The notes: a model not told the origin generated them from the letters alone. Positions 1-7,956 are shown, counted from the first letter of the stretch. The stretch is DNA of 8,993 nt from Bacillota bacterium (GCA_017438085.1 JAFRWH010000155.1:1-8993), one strand, 5' to 3'. Translations and numbers: made by a program.

Positions 1-1325
1 CCGCCATCGAGGCGATGGCAAGGATAGGCGCCAAGGAGAGCGATATCGAGGCCATAGGTATCACCAACCAGAGAGAAACAACCATAGTCTGGGATAAAAA
101 TACCGGTGAGCCTGTATATAATGCAATAGTCTGGCAGTGCCGCCGCACCAGCGAATACTGCGACGAGCTCAAGGCAAGAGGCCTGACAGACATGATCAGG
201 GAAAAGACTGGTCTTGTAATAGACGCATACTTCTCCGGGACCAAGCTTCGCTGGATACTGGAGAATGTGCCCGGGGCAAGAGAACGCGCCGAGAAGGGCG
301 AGCTTCTCTTCGGGACCGTGGAGACCTGGCTCATCTGGAAGCTTACAGGAGGCAAGGTGCACGCCACCGACTATTCCAATGCTTCCCGCACCAGGATGTT
401 CAACATCAACACCCTGGACTGGGACGACGAGATCCTTGAGATCCTGAATGTTCCCCGCTGCATGCTTCCAAAGCCCATGCCTTCCTCCGGCATCTTCGGA
501 TATACAGATATTGAGGCGCTGGGCCCCGGAATACCAATCGCAGGCGCTGCAGGCGACCAACAGGCAGCGCTCTTCGGCCAGACCTGCTTTGAGGCGGGAG
601 AGACCAAGAACACCTACGGTACCGGCGGATTCCTGCTGATGAACACAGGAGAAAAGCCCGTATTCTCAAGCAACGGACTGGTCACCACCATTGCCTGGGG
701 CATGGACGGAAAGGTGAATTACGCTCTTGAGGGCTCTATCTTTGTGGCCGGAGCTGCCGTTCAGTGGCTGAGAGACGAGATGCGCCTGGTGCACAATGCT
801 TCCGAGACCGAAGCTATGGCGCTGGAGGTAAAGGATACCAACGGCTGCTACGTGGTGCCCGCGTTTACAGGCCTCGGCGCCCCGCACTGGGATCAGTATG
901 CGAGAGGAACTATCGTAGGCATTACAAGAGGCGTAAACAGGAACCACATAGTCCGCGCGACTCTGGACAGCATGGCTTACCAGGTGAACGATGTGCTTAA
1001 GGCTATGGAAGCCGATTCCGGCATGCTTATACCCGAGCTCAAGGTGGACGGCGGAGCTTCCGCAAACAACTACCTGCTTCAGTCCCAGAGCAACATAGCA
1101 GGCTGCAAGGTGCTGCGTCCCGAATGCGTGGAATCCACCGCCATGGGAGCCGCCTATATGGCAGGCCTTGCCACCGGCTACTGGAAGGACAAGTCCGAGG
1201 TCAAAGCCATCTGGGCTATCGACAGGACATTTGAACCTGATATAGATGAAAACGAACGCAATGCCATGATCAAAGGCTGGAACCGGGCGGTAAAGTGCGC
1301 CTACGGCTGGGCAAAGGAGGAATAA
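1..1325 (+). CDS. glpK: Glycerol kinase, 3' part (5' end outside window)
   Basis: This enzyme phosphorylates glycerol to sn-glycerol-3-phosphate with ATP in the cytoplasm, the entry step of glycerol catabolism. The frame is open from base 3, so the gene runs in from the left and the ATG at 15 is internal. About 440 residues are visible out of roughly 500 in the family, so some 60 N-terminal residues are missing, including the first ATP-loop segment. Visible FGGY-kinase signatures include [83 protein letters not shown] and DGGASANN. All match E. coli GlpK closely from memory, and no frameshift or lost motif is seen. The gene ends 3 bases before a GlpA-like dehydrogenase, which oxidises its product. 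Whether a glycerol facilitator gene precedes it cannot be seen. Confidence 0.97.
   Translation, partial: AIEAMARIGAKESDIEAIGITNQRETTIVWDKNTGEPVYNAIVWQCRRTSEYCDELKARGLTDMIREKTGLVIDAYFSGTKLRWILENVPGARERAEKGELLFGTVETWLIWKLTGGKVHATDYSNASRTRMFNINTLDWDDEILEILNVPRCMLPKPMPSSGIFGYTDIEALGPGIPIAGAAGDQQAALFGQTCFEAGETKNTYGTGGFLLMNTGEKPVFSSNGLVTTIAWGMDGKVNYALEGSIFVAGAAVQWLRDEMRLVHNASETEAMALEVKDTNGCYVVPAFTGLGAPHWDQYARGTIVGITRGVNRNHIVRATLDSMAYQVNDVLKAMEADSGMLIPELKVDGGASANNYLLQSQSNIAGCKVLRPECVESTAMGAAYMAGLATGYWKDKSEVKAIWAIDRTFEPDIDENERNAMIKGWNRAVKCAYGWAKEE
1313..1320 (+). promoter_or_regulatory. Ribosome binding site deciding the TTG start
   Basis: AAAGGAGG lies inside the last codons of glpK and ends 8 bases before the TTG at 1329. 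It is a near-perfect Shine-Dalgarno sequence. Its position supports TTG as the true start of the next gene, which lets the protein begin directly with the FAD-binding strand MYDVIIIGAG. Confidence 0.8.
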
Positions 1326-1328
1326 GAT

Positions 1329-2888
1329 TTGTACGATGTAATTATAATCGGCGCAGGTGTGAGCGGCTGTGCGGCAGCCAGATATCTGAGCGCCTATGAC
1401 GCAAAGGTCTGCGTTATCGAAAGGGCAGAGGATGTGTGCTGCGGCACCAGCAAGGCCAACAGCGCCATTGTCCATGCAGGCTTCGATGCCGTTCCCGGCA
1501 GCCTGATGGCAAAATACAATGTGGAAGGCAGCCTTATGATGGAGCAGCTCTGCAAGGACCTGGATATTCCCTACAAGCGCTGCGGAAGCCTGGTCGTAAG
1601 GACTGAGAGCGATCCTCACGAAGGCCTGGAAGAGCTGCTGGAAAGAGGCATTAAGAACGGAGTCCGGGGACTGGAGCTCATCGGACGGGAGAGACTCAAG
1701 GAAATGGAGCCCAACATCTCCGACGAGGCGGCAGAGGCTCTCTGGGCGCCTACAGGGGCCATAATCTGCCCCTTCGAGCTTACCATAGCTCTTGCAGAAA
1801 ATGCTGCTGAAAACGGCGCCGAATTCAGATTTGACACTGAAGTCACCGGGATAGAGCCTCTTAAGGCGACAAAATGCTGCGCAGACGGAAACTGCGGAGG
1901 CTGGCTGGTGCACACAGACAAGGGCGATCTCGAAGCTCTTACTGTTATCAATGCCGCAGGCGTTTACGCTGACAAGTTCCACAACATGGTCAGCGAAAAG
2001 AAGCTGCATATCACTCCGAGAAGGGGCGACTACTATCTGCTGGACAGAGAGGTGGGAAACCATGTGACTCACACCATATTCCAGCTTCCCGACGAGATGG
2101 GAAAGGGCGTTCTGGTCAGCCAGACCGTCCACGGAAACATCATCGTCGGCCCCACAGCCTTCAACATCGAAGACAAAGAGGGTGTCAACACCACTGCAGA
2201 AGGCCTGGCTGCCATCAACCAGAAGGCCGGCAAATGCGTGAAGGATATTCCTCTGAACCAGACAATAACCAGCTTCGCAGGCCTCAGAGCTCAGGAGGAC
2301 GGCAAGGATTTTGTCATCGGAGAGCCTGAAGACGCCTCAGGCTTCTACGACTGCGCAGGCATCGCATCTCCGGGTCTTTCTTCGGCTCCTGCCATAGGTA
2401 AAGCCCTGGCAGAGATGATAGCCGAAAGGCTTAAGCTGGAAGCAAAGGCGGATTTTAAAGCTACGAGAAAGGGCATACTCAAGCCCTCTGAACTGAGCTT
2501 CGAGGAGCGCAGCGAGCTGATCAAAAAAGACCACGCTTACGGCCAGATCATCTGCCGCTGCGAGACCGTCACCGAAGGCGAGATCGTGGATGCTATTAGA
2601 AGGCCCCTTGGCGCGAAGAGCCTCGACGGCGTAAAGCGCCGCACCAGAGCGGGCATGGGCCGCTGCCAGGCAGGTTTCTGCAGCCCCAAGGTCATGGAGA
2701 TACTGGCAAGAGAGCTTGGCGTTCCCATGAGCCGCATCACGAAAAGCGGCGGAAACTCAAAACTGATACTTGAAGACATAAAGGAAGGTCTTTCCGAGGA
2801 CAGTGCAGGCCTTAAAAGCATTGCTGACTGGGCTACTGCAAGGGAAAAGGCTTCAGAAGGCGGAAATGCGGGAAAGGAGGCCAAATAA
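1329..2888 (+). CDS. glpA: GlpA-like FAD-dependent glycerol-3-phosphate dehydrogenase with BFD [2Fe-2S] domain
   Basis: The likely role is FAD-linked oxidation of sn-glycerol-3-phosphate to dihydroxyacetone phosphate under anaerobic conditions. It has 519 residues and starts at TTG, chosen because a strong ribosome site sits 8 bases upstream and the FAD motif follows at once. Residues 1-370 or so form a DAO-type flavin domain: GxGxxG at 8-13 (GAGVSG), the ribose-binding Glu31 and the GTSKANSAIVHAGF segment at 39-52. The C-terminal part carries a BFD-like [2Fe-2S] motif, Cys409-x-Cys411 and Cys446-x4-Cys451, with the RRTRAGMGRCQ segment also known in E. coli GlpA. It sits between glpK and a second flavoprotein and overlaps the latter by one base. 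The N-terminal half also resembles LhgO-type 2-hydroxyglutarate oxidases, so substrate assignment rests largely on the glpK context. The symbol is given by homology to GlpA; the partner subunits differ from E. coli. Confidence 0.88.
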   Translation: MYDVIIIGAGVSGCAAARYLSAYDAKVCVIERAEDVCCGTSKANSAIVHAGFDAVPGSLMAKYNVEGSLMMEQLCKDLDIPYKRCGSLVVRTESDPHEGLEELLERGIKNGVRGLELIGRERLKEMEPNISDEAAEALWAPTGAIICPFELTIALAENAAENGAEFRFDTEVTGIEPLKATKCCADGNCGGWLVHTDKGDLEALTVINAAGVYADKFHNMVSEKKLHITPRRGDYYLLDREVGNHVTHTIFQLPDEMGKGVLVSQTVHGNIIVGPTAFNIEDKEGVNTTAEGLAAINQKAGKCVKDIPLNQTITSFAGLRAQEDGKDFVIGEPEDASGFYDCAGIASPGLSSAPAIGKALAEMIAERLKLEAKADFKATRKGILKPSELSFEERSELIKKDHAYGQIICRCETVTEGEIVDAIRRPLGAKSLDGVKRRTRAGMGRCQAGFCSPKVMEILARELGVPMSRITKSGGNSKLILEDIKEGLSEDSAGLKSIADWATAREKASEGGNAGKEAK

Positions 2889-3868
2889 TGCTTAATTACG
2901 ATATCGTCATAATCGGCGGAGGCCCCGCAGGCATGGCGGCCGCAGTATCCGCAAAGGACAGCGGCGTGGATTCCATACTCATTCTGGAGCGCGACGACAA
3001 GCTTGGCGGCATACTCAACCAGTGCATACACAATGGCTTCGGACTGCATCACTTCAAGGAGGAGCTGACCGGTCCGGAATACGCCCAGCGTTACATCGAC
3101 ATGGTAAAGGAGCGCGGCATCGAATACCGCCTAAACTCCATGGTGCTGGAGATAAGTCCCGAAAGAGTCGTGACTGTAAGCAATAAATACGACGGGATGT
3201 TCCAGGTCCAGGCAGGCGCAGTAGTGCTGGCCATGGGCTGCAGGGAAAGGACCAGAGGGTCTCTCAACATCCCGGGCTACCGTCCCGCAGGCATCTACAC
3301 CGCAGGAACTGCTCAGAAGCTGGTCAACATAGACGGACTTATGCCCGGCAAGCGGGTAGTGATACTCGGAAGCGGCGACGTAGGCCTTATAATGGCCCGC
3401 CGTCTTACCATGGAAGGCGCAGAGGTACTGGCCGTGGCGGAGATCATGCCCAAGAGCGGCGGTCTTCAGAGAAACATAGTCCAGTGTCTGAACGACTTTG
3501 GCATTCCTCTCCTTCTTTCCACTACAGTTGTGGATATTCAGGGCAAGGAGAGGGTAGAGGGCGTTACCCTTGCCAAGGTGGATGAAAAGCTCAAGCCTAT
3601 ACCCGGAACCGAGACCCACTACGACTGCGACTGCCTGCTTCTTTCCACCGGTCTGATCCCGGAGAACGAGCTCACCCGCAACATGGGAGCAGAAATAGAC
3701 AGGAAGACCAGAGGACCCGTGGTCACAAAGGAATTCGAGACCACAGTTTCCGGCGTTTTCGCCGCAGGCAACGTTGTAAGCGTTCACGGTCTTGTGGACG
3801 ATGTATCCAAGGAGGCTCTTGCTGCAGGCAAGGCTGCCGCAGAGTATGTAAAGGCATCAAAAGCCTAA
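2888..3868 (+). CDS. FAD/NAD(P)-dependent oxidoreductase, thioredoxin-reductase fold, partner of the GlpA-like protein
   Basis: This 326-residue flavoprotein probably moves electrons between the GlpA-like dehydrogenase and a nicotinamide or other carrier in the cytoplasm. It has two dinucleotide-binding motifs: GGGPAG at residues 10-15 for FAD and GSGDVG at 161-166 for NAD(P)H. A second FAD contact lies in AAGN at 292-295, followed by VHGLVDDVSKEA. The CxxC pair of true thioredoxin reductases is not evident; the cysteine nearest that region is a lone Cys118 in GCRERTRG. The family often appears as the middle gene of a three-gene set with a GlpA-like protein and DUF1667. The start ATG overlaps the previous stop (TAATG) and follows AAAGGAGG at 2873-2880, which suggests translational coupling. 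It is not GlpB, which is longer and differently built. The physiological electron acceptor is not shown by the sequence. Confidence 0.88.
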   Translation: MLNYDIVIIGGGPAGMAAAVSAKDSGVDSILILERDDKLGGILNQCIHNGFGLHHFKEELTGPEYAQRYIDMVKERGIEYRLNSMVLEISPERVVTVSNKYDGMFQVQAGAVVLAMGCRERTRGSLNIPGYRPAGIYTAGTAQKLVNIDGLMPGKRVVILGSGDVGLIMARRLTMEGAEVLAVAEIMPKSGGLQRNIVQCLNDFGIPLLLSTTVVDIQGKERVEGVTLAKVDEKLKPIPGTETHYDCDCLLLSTGLIPENELTRNMGAEIDRKTRGPVVTKEFETTVSGVFAAGNVVSVHGLVDDVSKEALAAGKAAAEYVKASKA

Positions 3869-3880
3869 GGGAGGAATACC

Positions 3881-4246
3881 ATGGAAACCACTTTTCTTAC
3901 ATGTATAATGTGCCCCATAGGCTGCAGCCTTAAGGTGGAACACGAAGGCGCGGAGGTCTTCTCAATAACAGGAAACACCTGCCCCAGAGGCAAGGTATAC
4001 GGCACCAACGAAGTGTCAAATCCCATGAGGGTAGTCACTTCCAGCGTCCTTGTCGAAGGCAGCAGCGACGGCTCCGTTACCGTAAGCTGCAAGACTGCGG
4101 GAGATATCCCCAAGGGCAAGATAAAGGATGCGGCTCTGGCGCTCAAGGGCGTAAAGGTGAAGGCTCCTGTACACATCGGCGATGTGCTGCTCAAAAACGT
4201 GGCAGGCACAGGCGTGGACATCATCGCCACCAAAAATGTTGAATAA
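3881..4246 (+). CDS. DUF1667 protein with four-cysteine cluster motif
   Basis: This small 121-residue cytoplasmic protein is the third member of the redox module. The N-terminus has Cys8-x2-Cys11-x3-Cys15 and, 18 residues on, Cys34 (TCPRGK). The spacing recalls the N-terminal [4Fe-4S] motif of molybdopterin oxidoreductases, so a bound Fe-S cluster is a reasonable inference. No molybdopterin domain follows. The rest, including residues around 47-62 (PMRVVTSSVLVEGSSD), is typical of DUF1667. The length equals the usual family length. It starts 12 bases after the upstream stop behind a GGGAGG site, so it should be co-transcribed with the two flavoproteins. It may relay electrons from the flavoproteins in place of the Fe-S subunit GlpC, but that is inference. 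Confidence 0.87.
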   Translation: METTFLTCIMCPIGCSLKVEHEGAEVFSITGNTCPRGKVYGTNEVSNPMRVVTSSVLVEGSSDGSVTVSCKTAGDIPKGKIKDAALALKGVKVKAPVHIGDVLLKNVAGTGVDIIATKNVE

Positions 4247-4273
4247 AACTGCATCATAAATGTTTTTGCTTAG

Positions 4274-4280
4274 AAAGGAG
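4274..4280 (+). promoter_or_regulatory. Ribosome binding site deciding the start of the fusion gene
   Basis: AAAGGAG ends 6 bases before the ATG at 4287. An in-frame ATG at 4260 would give nine more residues (MFLLRKEYS), but it has no ribosome site in front, and the good site would lie inside that reading. The start at 4287 is therefore preferred. Confidence 0.8.
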
Positions 4281-4286
4281 TACTCA

Positions 4287-6674
4287 ATGAAAAATCTGAA
4301 AAAACTGACACTTCTTCACTCCAATGACATGCATGGAGACTTCCTGGCAGAAAACGTGGATGAAAACCTGGTGGGCGGCATCTCACTGCTGTCCGGCTAT
4401 GTAAGCAGAGCAAGACGCGAGGACGAAAACGTAGTCTATGCTATTGCAGGCGATATGTTCAGAGGGTCCATCATCGACTCTGAATTCCAGGGAATATCCA
4501 CTATTCAGATCATGAACATGCTTGGTCCTGACGTTGTTACCGTCGGAAACCACGAAGTAGATTATGGCGTTGCGCATCTGCTCTTCCTGGAAAAATGCGC
4601 AGAATTCCCCATAATCAACGCAAATCTGCACATCACCACCAACGGCGCGAGACTGTTCAAGTCCCACTACATCCTTGAGATTGATGGCATGAAGATACTG
4701 TTCATCGGCATCATTACTGATGTTGCGCTTGCTCAGTGCAAATCCGATGGTCTGATCGGAAGCTTCGTAAAGCTGGAGGATGCAGCTGAAGAGATCGGAA
4801 GGATCTGCAACACCTACAACGCTGTGGATATCGATTTTACCGTGCTTCTGACACACATCGGGTTCGAAGAGGATAAGGCTCTGGCTGCCATGCTGGATCC
4901 CGCATGGGGCGTGGATGTCATAATCGGCGGTCATTCCCACACCTTCCTGACCGAACCTGCTGTAGTTAATGGCATCCCCATCGTTCAGGCGGGCACCGGC
5001 ACCGACCAGATCGGCCGTTTCGATATTCTGATCGATACTGACAACAACTGCATAGACAGCTATAAATGGACACCGGTTCCGATCAACGATAAGACCTGTC
5101 CGAGAGACACCGCTATTGAAGAGCTCATCCACAATTTCAAGAGCCGCACTGACGATAAGTACGGACGCATACTTACCAAGTTCGTCCGTCAGCTTACTCA
5201 TCCGGACCGCTTCCGCGAGACCGAGCTTGGCGATCTTTTCAGCGACATTCTCCGCGATGCTATCGGTGCCGATATCTTCCTGCTGGGGTCAGGCAGCATC
5301 AGAAACGAGCAGCTGGGTCCCGTGGTAACACTGGGCGATCTGCGCGAGTGCTTCCCCTATGACGATCCCGTTCACCTGGTCTATGCCACCGGCGCACAGC
5401 TGAGGCACATGCTGCTTCACATGTGCAGAGACGGCGCCTTTGCAGGAGAACATACCGAGTTCTATCAGCTCTCCAGCGGCCTTTATGCCGAGTACGATCA
5501 GGAGAGCCATTCCTTCCTGCGCTTTGAGTTCAATGGTGAGCCCATTGCAGATGACCGCGTATTCAGCGTAGGCCTGCAGCACTTCCATTACAAGAATATG
5601 AGCGATTCCTTTGATATAACTCAGGAAGAGCTCAAGCAGAATCATCCTGACCGCGTGGTGTCTACCTCCTGCATACAGATCATCGAAGAGGTCCTTTCCG
5701 AGAGCAGACTTCAGGACGCTAAGGGAGAGGGCAGACTGGTGCTGCATCTGCTGAAAGACAAGAAGATCAGGCAGATCCCTGTCATTCTCGATACCGATCC
5801 CGGTGTGGATGATACCCTCGCCATGAAGATGGCCTTTGCAGATCCCAGACTGGATGTGCGTCTGGTCTGCTCTGTAGCCGGCAATGTAAATCTGGATCTG
5901 ACCACAGCGAATTCTCTGTTCCTGACCAAAGAATTCGGCGGAGACATCCCTGTCGCAAAGGGCAATACCAGCCTGCTTGGGAGAAAGACCATCGACGCTT
6001 CAGGCATTCACGGGCAGGGCGGCATAGGAAACTATATGCTTCCGGGAAGAGACTACAAGCTGGATGAAAGAGATGCTGTAACGGCGATCTATGAGACGCT
6101 CTGTGCATCTGAAGAGAAGATCTGTCTGGTCACCTTCGGCCCGCTGACTAATATAGCAATGCTCCTGCAGGCTCACCCCGATGCGGCAGAGCATATCGAG
6201 AGGCTCTATGCAATGATCACATCAAAGGACGGAAGCGGAAACATAACCGACTATGCGGAGTTTAACGCTTACTGCGATCCTGAGGCTCTGGATGCAGTTA
6301 TCAAATCCGGCATTGAGATCATCTTTGCTCCCATGCATCTTGGCAGAGACGCCAAGCTCTCTTATGGCGATATACTTGAAAGAAGCGAAGGCACTCCCTT
6401 CGGAGGACTGCTCAGAGCTGCATTTGAGGGCTATAAGGACGAGGCTGCAGGCGAAGGCTATGTGGCTATGTACGATGCCAATGCCGTGGCTGCAGTGCTG
6501 CACCCGGATCTCTATGAATTCGTGCGCTGCACGCCCTCTGTGAACACCACCGACAAGCCGGGACAGACCTTCCTTACCCCGGACGAGAAGGGCAAGTGCT
6601 TCTATCTGGAGATCAAGGACAGACCCGCTCTCGCAGAAGCCATGCTGACAGACATGTTTGGCAAGAAGGCCTAA
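4287..6674 (+). CDS. Fusion protein: UshA-type 5'-nucleotidase joined to inosine-uridine-type nucleoside hydrolase
   Basis: The 795-residue protein combines two enzymes of nucleotide breakdown. Residues 5-245 are a UshA/CD73 metallophosphatase with all metal and catalytic positions: Asp14 and His16 (NDMHG), Asp56 (GDMFRG), Asn88-His89-Glu90 with Asp92 (NHEVD), His190, and His216/His218 (GGHSH). Residues about 290-475 are the 5'-nucleotidase C-terminal domain (GSGSIRNEQLG with Arg339, FPYDD at 356-360). From 496 to the end is a nearly full-length IUNH domain: DTDPGVDD at 502-509, His575 (HGQGG), Thr621 (GPLTN), and Glu658/Asn660/Asp664 (EFNAYCD). The Ca2+ ligand Asp730 is kept, but the preceding catalytic His is Tyr729. 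No signal peptide is present, unlike periplasmic UshA, so both steps should occur in the cytoplasm: nucleotide to nucleoside, then base plus ribose. It lies 40 bases after the glycerol operon with no terminator between. The true substrate is unknown. Confidence 0.92.
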   Translation: MKNLKKLTLLHSNDMHGDFLAENVDENLVGGISLLSGYVSRARREDENVVYAIAGDMFRGSIIDSEFQGISTIQIMNMLGPDVVTVGNHEVDYGVAHLLFLEKCAEFPIINANLHITTNGARLFKSHYILEIDGMKILFIGIITDVALAQCKSDGLIGSFVKLEDAAEEIGRICNTYNAVDIDFTVLLTHIGFEEDKALAAMLDPAWGVDVIIGGHSHTFLTEPAVVNGIPIVQAGTGTDQIGRFDILIDTDNNCIDSYKWTPVPINDKTCPRDTAIEELIHNFKSRTDDKYGRILTKFVRQLTHPDRFRETELGDLFSDILRDAIGADIFLLGSGSIRNEQLGPVVTLGDLRECFPYDDPVHLVYATGAQLRHMLLHMCRDGAFAGEHTEFYQLSSGLYAEYDQESHSFLRFEFNGEPIADDRVFSVGLQHFHYKNMSDSFDITQEELKQNHPDRVVSTSCIQIIEEVLSESRLQDAKGEGRLVLHLLKDKKIRQIPVILDTDPGVDDTLAMKMAFADPRLDVRLVCSVAGNVNLDLTTANSLFLTKEFGGDIPVAKGNTSLLGRKTIDASGIHGQGGIGNYMLPGRDYKLDERDAVTAIYETLCASEEKICLVTFGPLTNIAMLLQAHPDAAEHIERLYAMITSKDGSGNITDYAEFNAYCDPEALDAVIKSGIEIIFAPMHLGRDAKLSYGDILERSEGTPFGGLLRAAFEGYKDEAAGEGYVAMYDANAVAAVLHPDLYEFVRCTPSVNTTDKPGQTFLTPDEKGKCFYLEIKDRPALAEAMLTDMFGKKA

Positions 6675-6694
6675 AAGTGGCTTAAGTATCAAAC

Positions 6695-6740
6695 TTAATT
6701 ACAGAAAACCCGGCCATACGGCCGGGTTTTCTGTAATTAA
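6695..6740. terminator. Bidirectional intrinsic terminator, perfect 21-bp stem
   Basis: A perfect inverted repeat has arms at 6695-6715 and 6720-6740 and a 4-base loop (ATAC). The inner part is GC-rich (CCCGGCC) and is flanked by runs of A on one arm and T on the other. On either strand the GC core is followed by a GGGTTTTCTG tract. It sits between the fusion gene, which ends 20 bases to the left, and the convergent hydrolase gene, which ends 33 bases to the right. It can therefore stop transcription from both sides. Confidence 0.92.
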
Positions 6741-6773
6741 ACTGTTTCAATTGATGTGGTTTTCTTTGGCGTT

Positions 6774-7568
6774 TTACTTATTAAGGAATTCGTTTACAGC
6801 CTTCGACAGTGCTTCAGGCTGTTCTATGGCAACCAGGTGAGAAGCACCTTTGATCAGTACGAATTCAGCTTCCGGAATGCCATCAGCTATTTCTTTTCCA
6901 AGTTCCGGCGGGTTGATGCCATCGTATTCGGCAGAGATGACAAGAGTATTGCATGTCACCTTTTCATATTCGCCGGAAAGGTCGAAGCCTGCTATGGACT
7001 TGCTTTCAGCTGCCTTTTCCTCCGGAGTCATGGGCACGCCTGTAAGCGCAGTAAGATCCATTTTCAATTCTCCGCTCTTCATCTTTTTCAATGTTTCAGG
7101 CGCCATAGCTGCTGCGAGTATCAGCTCAAACATCTTCTCCTGAGATATCTCAGTCATCTTGAATCCTGCATCGTTGACTATCTTTTCAACAGAAGATGTC
7201 TTGCCGCTGGGCTTGGATGCCAGCAGGATAAGGTGGTCGATTCTGTCAGCATATTTTTCACCTGCATTGAGGGCGATGTATGAGCCCATGGAATAGCCAA
7301 GAACATCGGCTTTTTCATAGCCCAGCGCCTTTATCAGAGCCCCGATATCGTCAGCGTGGTCTTCCAGCGTATATGCTTCAGGCTTGCTGCTCTTGCCGTG
7401 ACCGCGGGTATCGACTGCGATATACTTTCTTCCCGGCCCGAGTATCTTCGGGAAATCAGACATAGTGCTTTTGTTACCTGTAAGGCCGTGGATCAGGATC
7501 AGAGGCTTTCCTTCACCAGTCTCCTCATAGCACATTGTAATGCCATTGATATCGATAAACTTTTCCAT
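6774..7568 (-). CDS. Alpha/beta-fold hydrolase
   Basis: This 264-residue cytoplasmic serine hydrolase of the alpha/beta fold has an unknown substrate, possibly a small ester, lactone or similar. The oxyanion loop HGLTG is at residues 27-31. The nucleophile elbow is GYSMG with Ser93. Asp216 (SAEYDG) and His244 (GASHLV) complete a Ser-Asp-His triad in the right order and spacing. The segment DTRGHGKSSKP at 53-63 is typical of the esterase/enol-lactonase/haloperoxidase branch, and the cap region is roughly residues 120-195. The length is normal and no signal peptide is seen. The start is supported by a minus-strand GAAAGGAG at 7577-7584, 8 bases ahead of the ATG. It is convergent to the nucleotidase fusion and appears to be transcribed alone. 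No clear promoter is visible in the AT-rich DNA upstream. Nothing in the neighbourhood points to a particular substrate. Confidence 0.93.
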   Translation of the reverse strand: MEKFIDINGITMCYEETGEGKPLILIHGLTGNKSTMSDFPKILGPGRKYIAVDTRGHGKSSKPEAYTLEDHADDIGALIKALGYEKADVLGYSMGSYIALNAGEKYADRIDHLILLASKPSGKTSSVEKIVNDAGFKMTEISQEKMFELILAAAMAPETLKKMKSGELKMDLTALTGVPMTPEEKAAESKSIAGFDLSGEYEKVTCNTLVISAEYDGINPPELGKEIADGIPEAEFVLIKGASHLVAIEQPEALSKAVNEFLNK

Positions 7569-7681
7569 TTTGCTTCTCCTTTCTTATGACCTCTCCGGAT
7601 TTCATCCGTGGCTGCGTGGTAAAAAATTAATTATTTTAATAGAATTTTAAAACAAATATCTAAAAATGTATATAACATCCT

Positions 7682-7831
7682 ATGGATATATCGAATTTGT
7701 TTTTACAGGCTTTTCTGGATGACGCACCAGTTTACATGCGTCATGACTATTATGCATGTGACATCTTTAGCTTGTCTTATTCAGCTCCAGAACGGACAAT
7801 GATCAAATGGAATCATAGTGAGTTCCGTTGA
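7682..7831 (+). CDS. Small open frame of 49 codons, unrecognised, possible gene relic
   Basis: ATG at 7682 opens a frame that ends in TGA at 7829-7831. The translation begins MDISNLFLQAFLDDAPVYM and ends MIKWNHSEFR. It has a balanced, protein-like composition rich in aromatic and acidic residues, which is unusual for random AT-rich DNA. I recognise no family. There is no Shine-Dalgarno sequence before the ATG, and a stop (TAA at 7673-7675) closes the frame just upstream. A perfect 8-bp inverted repeat at 7719-7744 lies inside it. It may be chance, a small gene translated weakly, or a decayed gene fragment. Confidence 0.2.
   Translation: MDISNLFLQAFLDDAPVYMRHDYYACDIFSLSYSAPERTMIKWNHSEFR
7719..7744. 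repeat. Inverted repeat ATGACGCA-N10-TGCGTCAT
   Basis: Perfect 8-bp arms lie at 7719-7726 and 7737-7744, separated by 10 bases. The 18-base centre-to-centre spacing is close to two helical turns, which would suit a dimeric DNA-binding protein. There is no T-run after it, so it is not a normal terminator. It lies about 150 bases upstream of the minus-strand hydrolase start. Confidence 0.45.
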
Positions 7832-7917
7832 TTTTCGCAAGCTATACATACCAAGTAGGGGGTATATCGGCTTTTTAGACAAATATGTACTCATTTTTAA
7901 CTCATCAAATACCTACG

Positions 7918-7956
7918 ATGCTCCATAATTATGTTTATTTTAAATTATTGGAGCAT
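7918..7956. repeat. 39-base inverted repeat with ATGCTCC/GGAGCAT arms, copy 1
   Basis: ATGCTCC at 7918-7924 is matched by GGAGCAT at 7950-7956. The pairing can continue inward through the AT-rich ATAATT/AATTAT bases with a one-base bulge, giving a longer hairpin. The same arms with the same 25-base interval recur at 8121-8159. Confidence 0.6.

Noticed and set aside
666..2132. Long antisense open frame of 488 codons opposite glpK and the GlpA-like gene
   Set aside because: It lies fully opposite two well-supported genes and crosses their junction. It has no recognisable motif and no reason to exist beyond GC-biased codon use on the sense strand.
3131..3787. Antisense open frame of 218 codons opposite the FAD oxidoreductase
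   Set aside because: It is a shadow of a conserved gene, with no family motif and no supporting ribosome site.
4260..4286. Upstream in-frame ATG at 4260 as start of the fusion gene, which might add an N-terminal signal
   Set aside because: No ribosome site precedes it. The good site at 4274-4280 serves the ATG at 4287, and the extra nine residues do not make a signal peptide.
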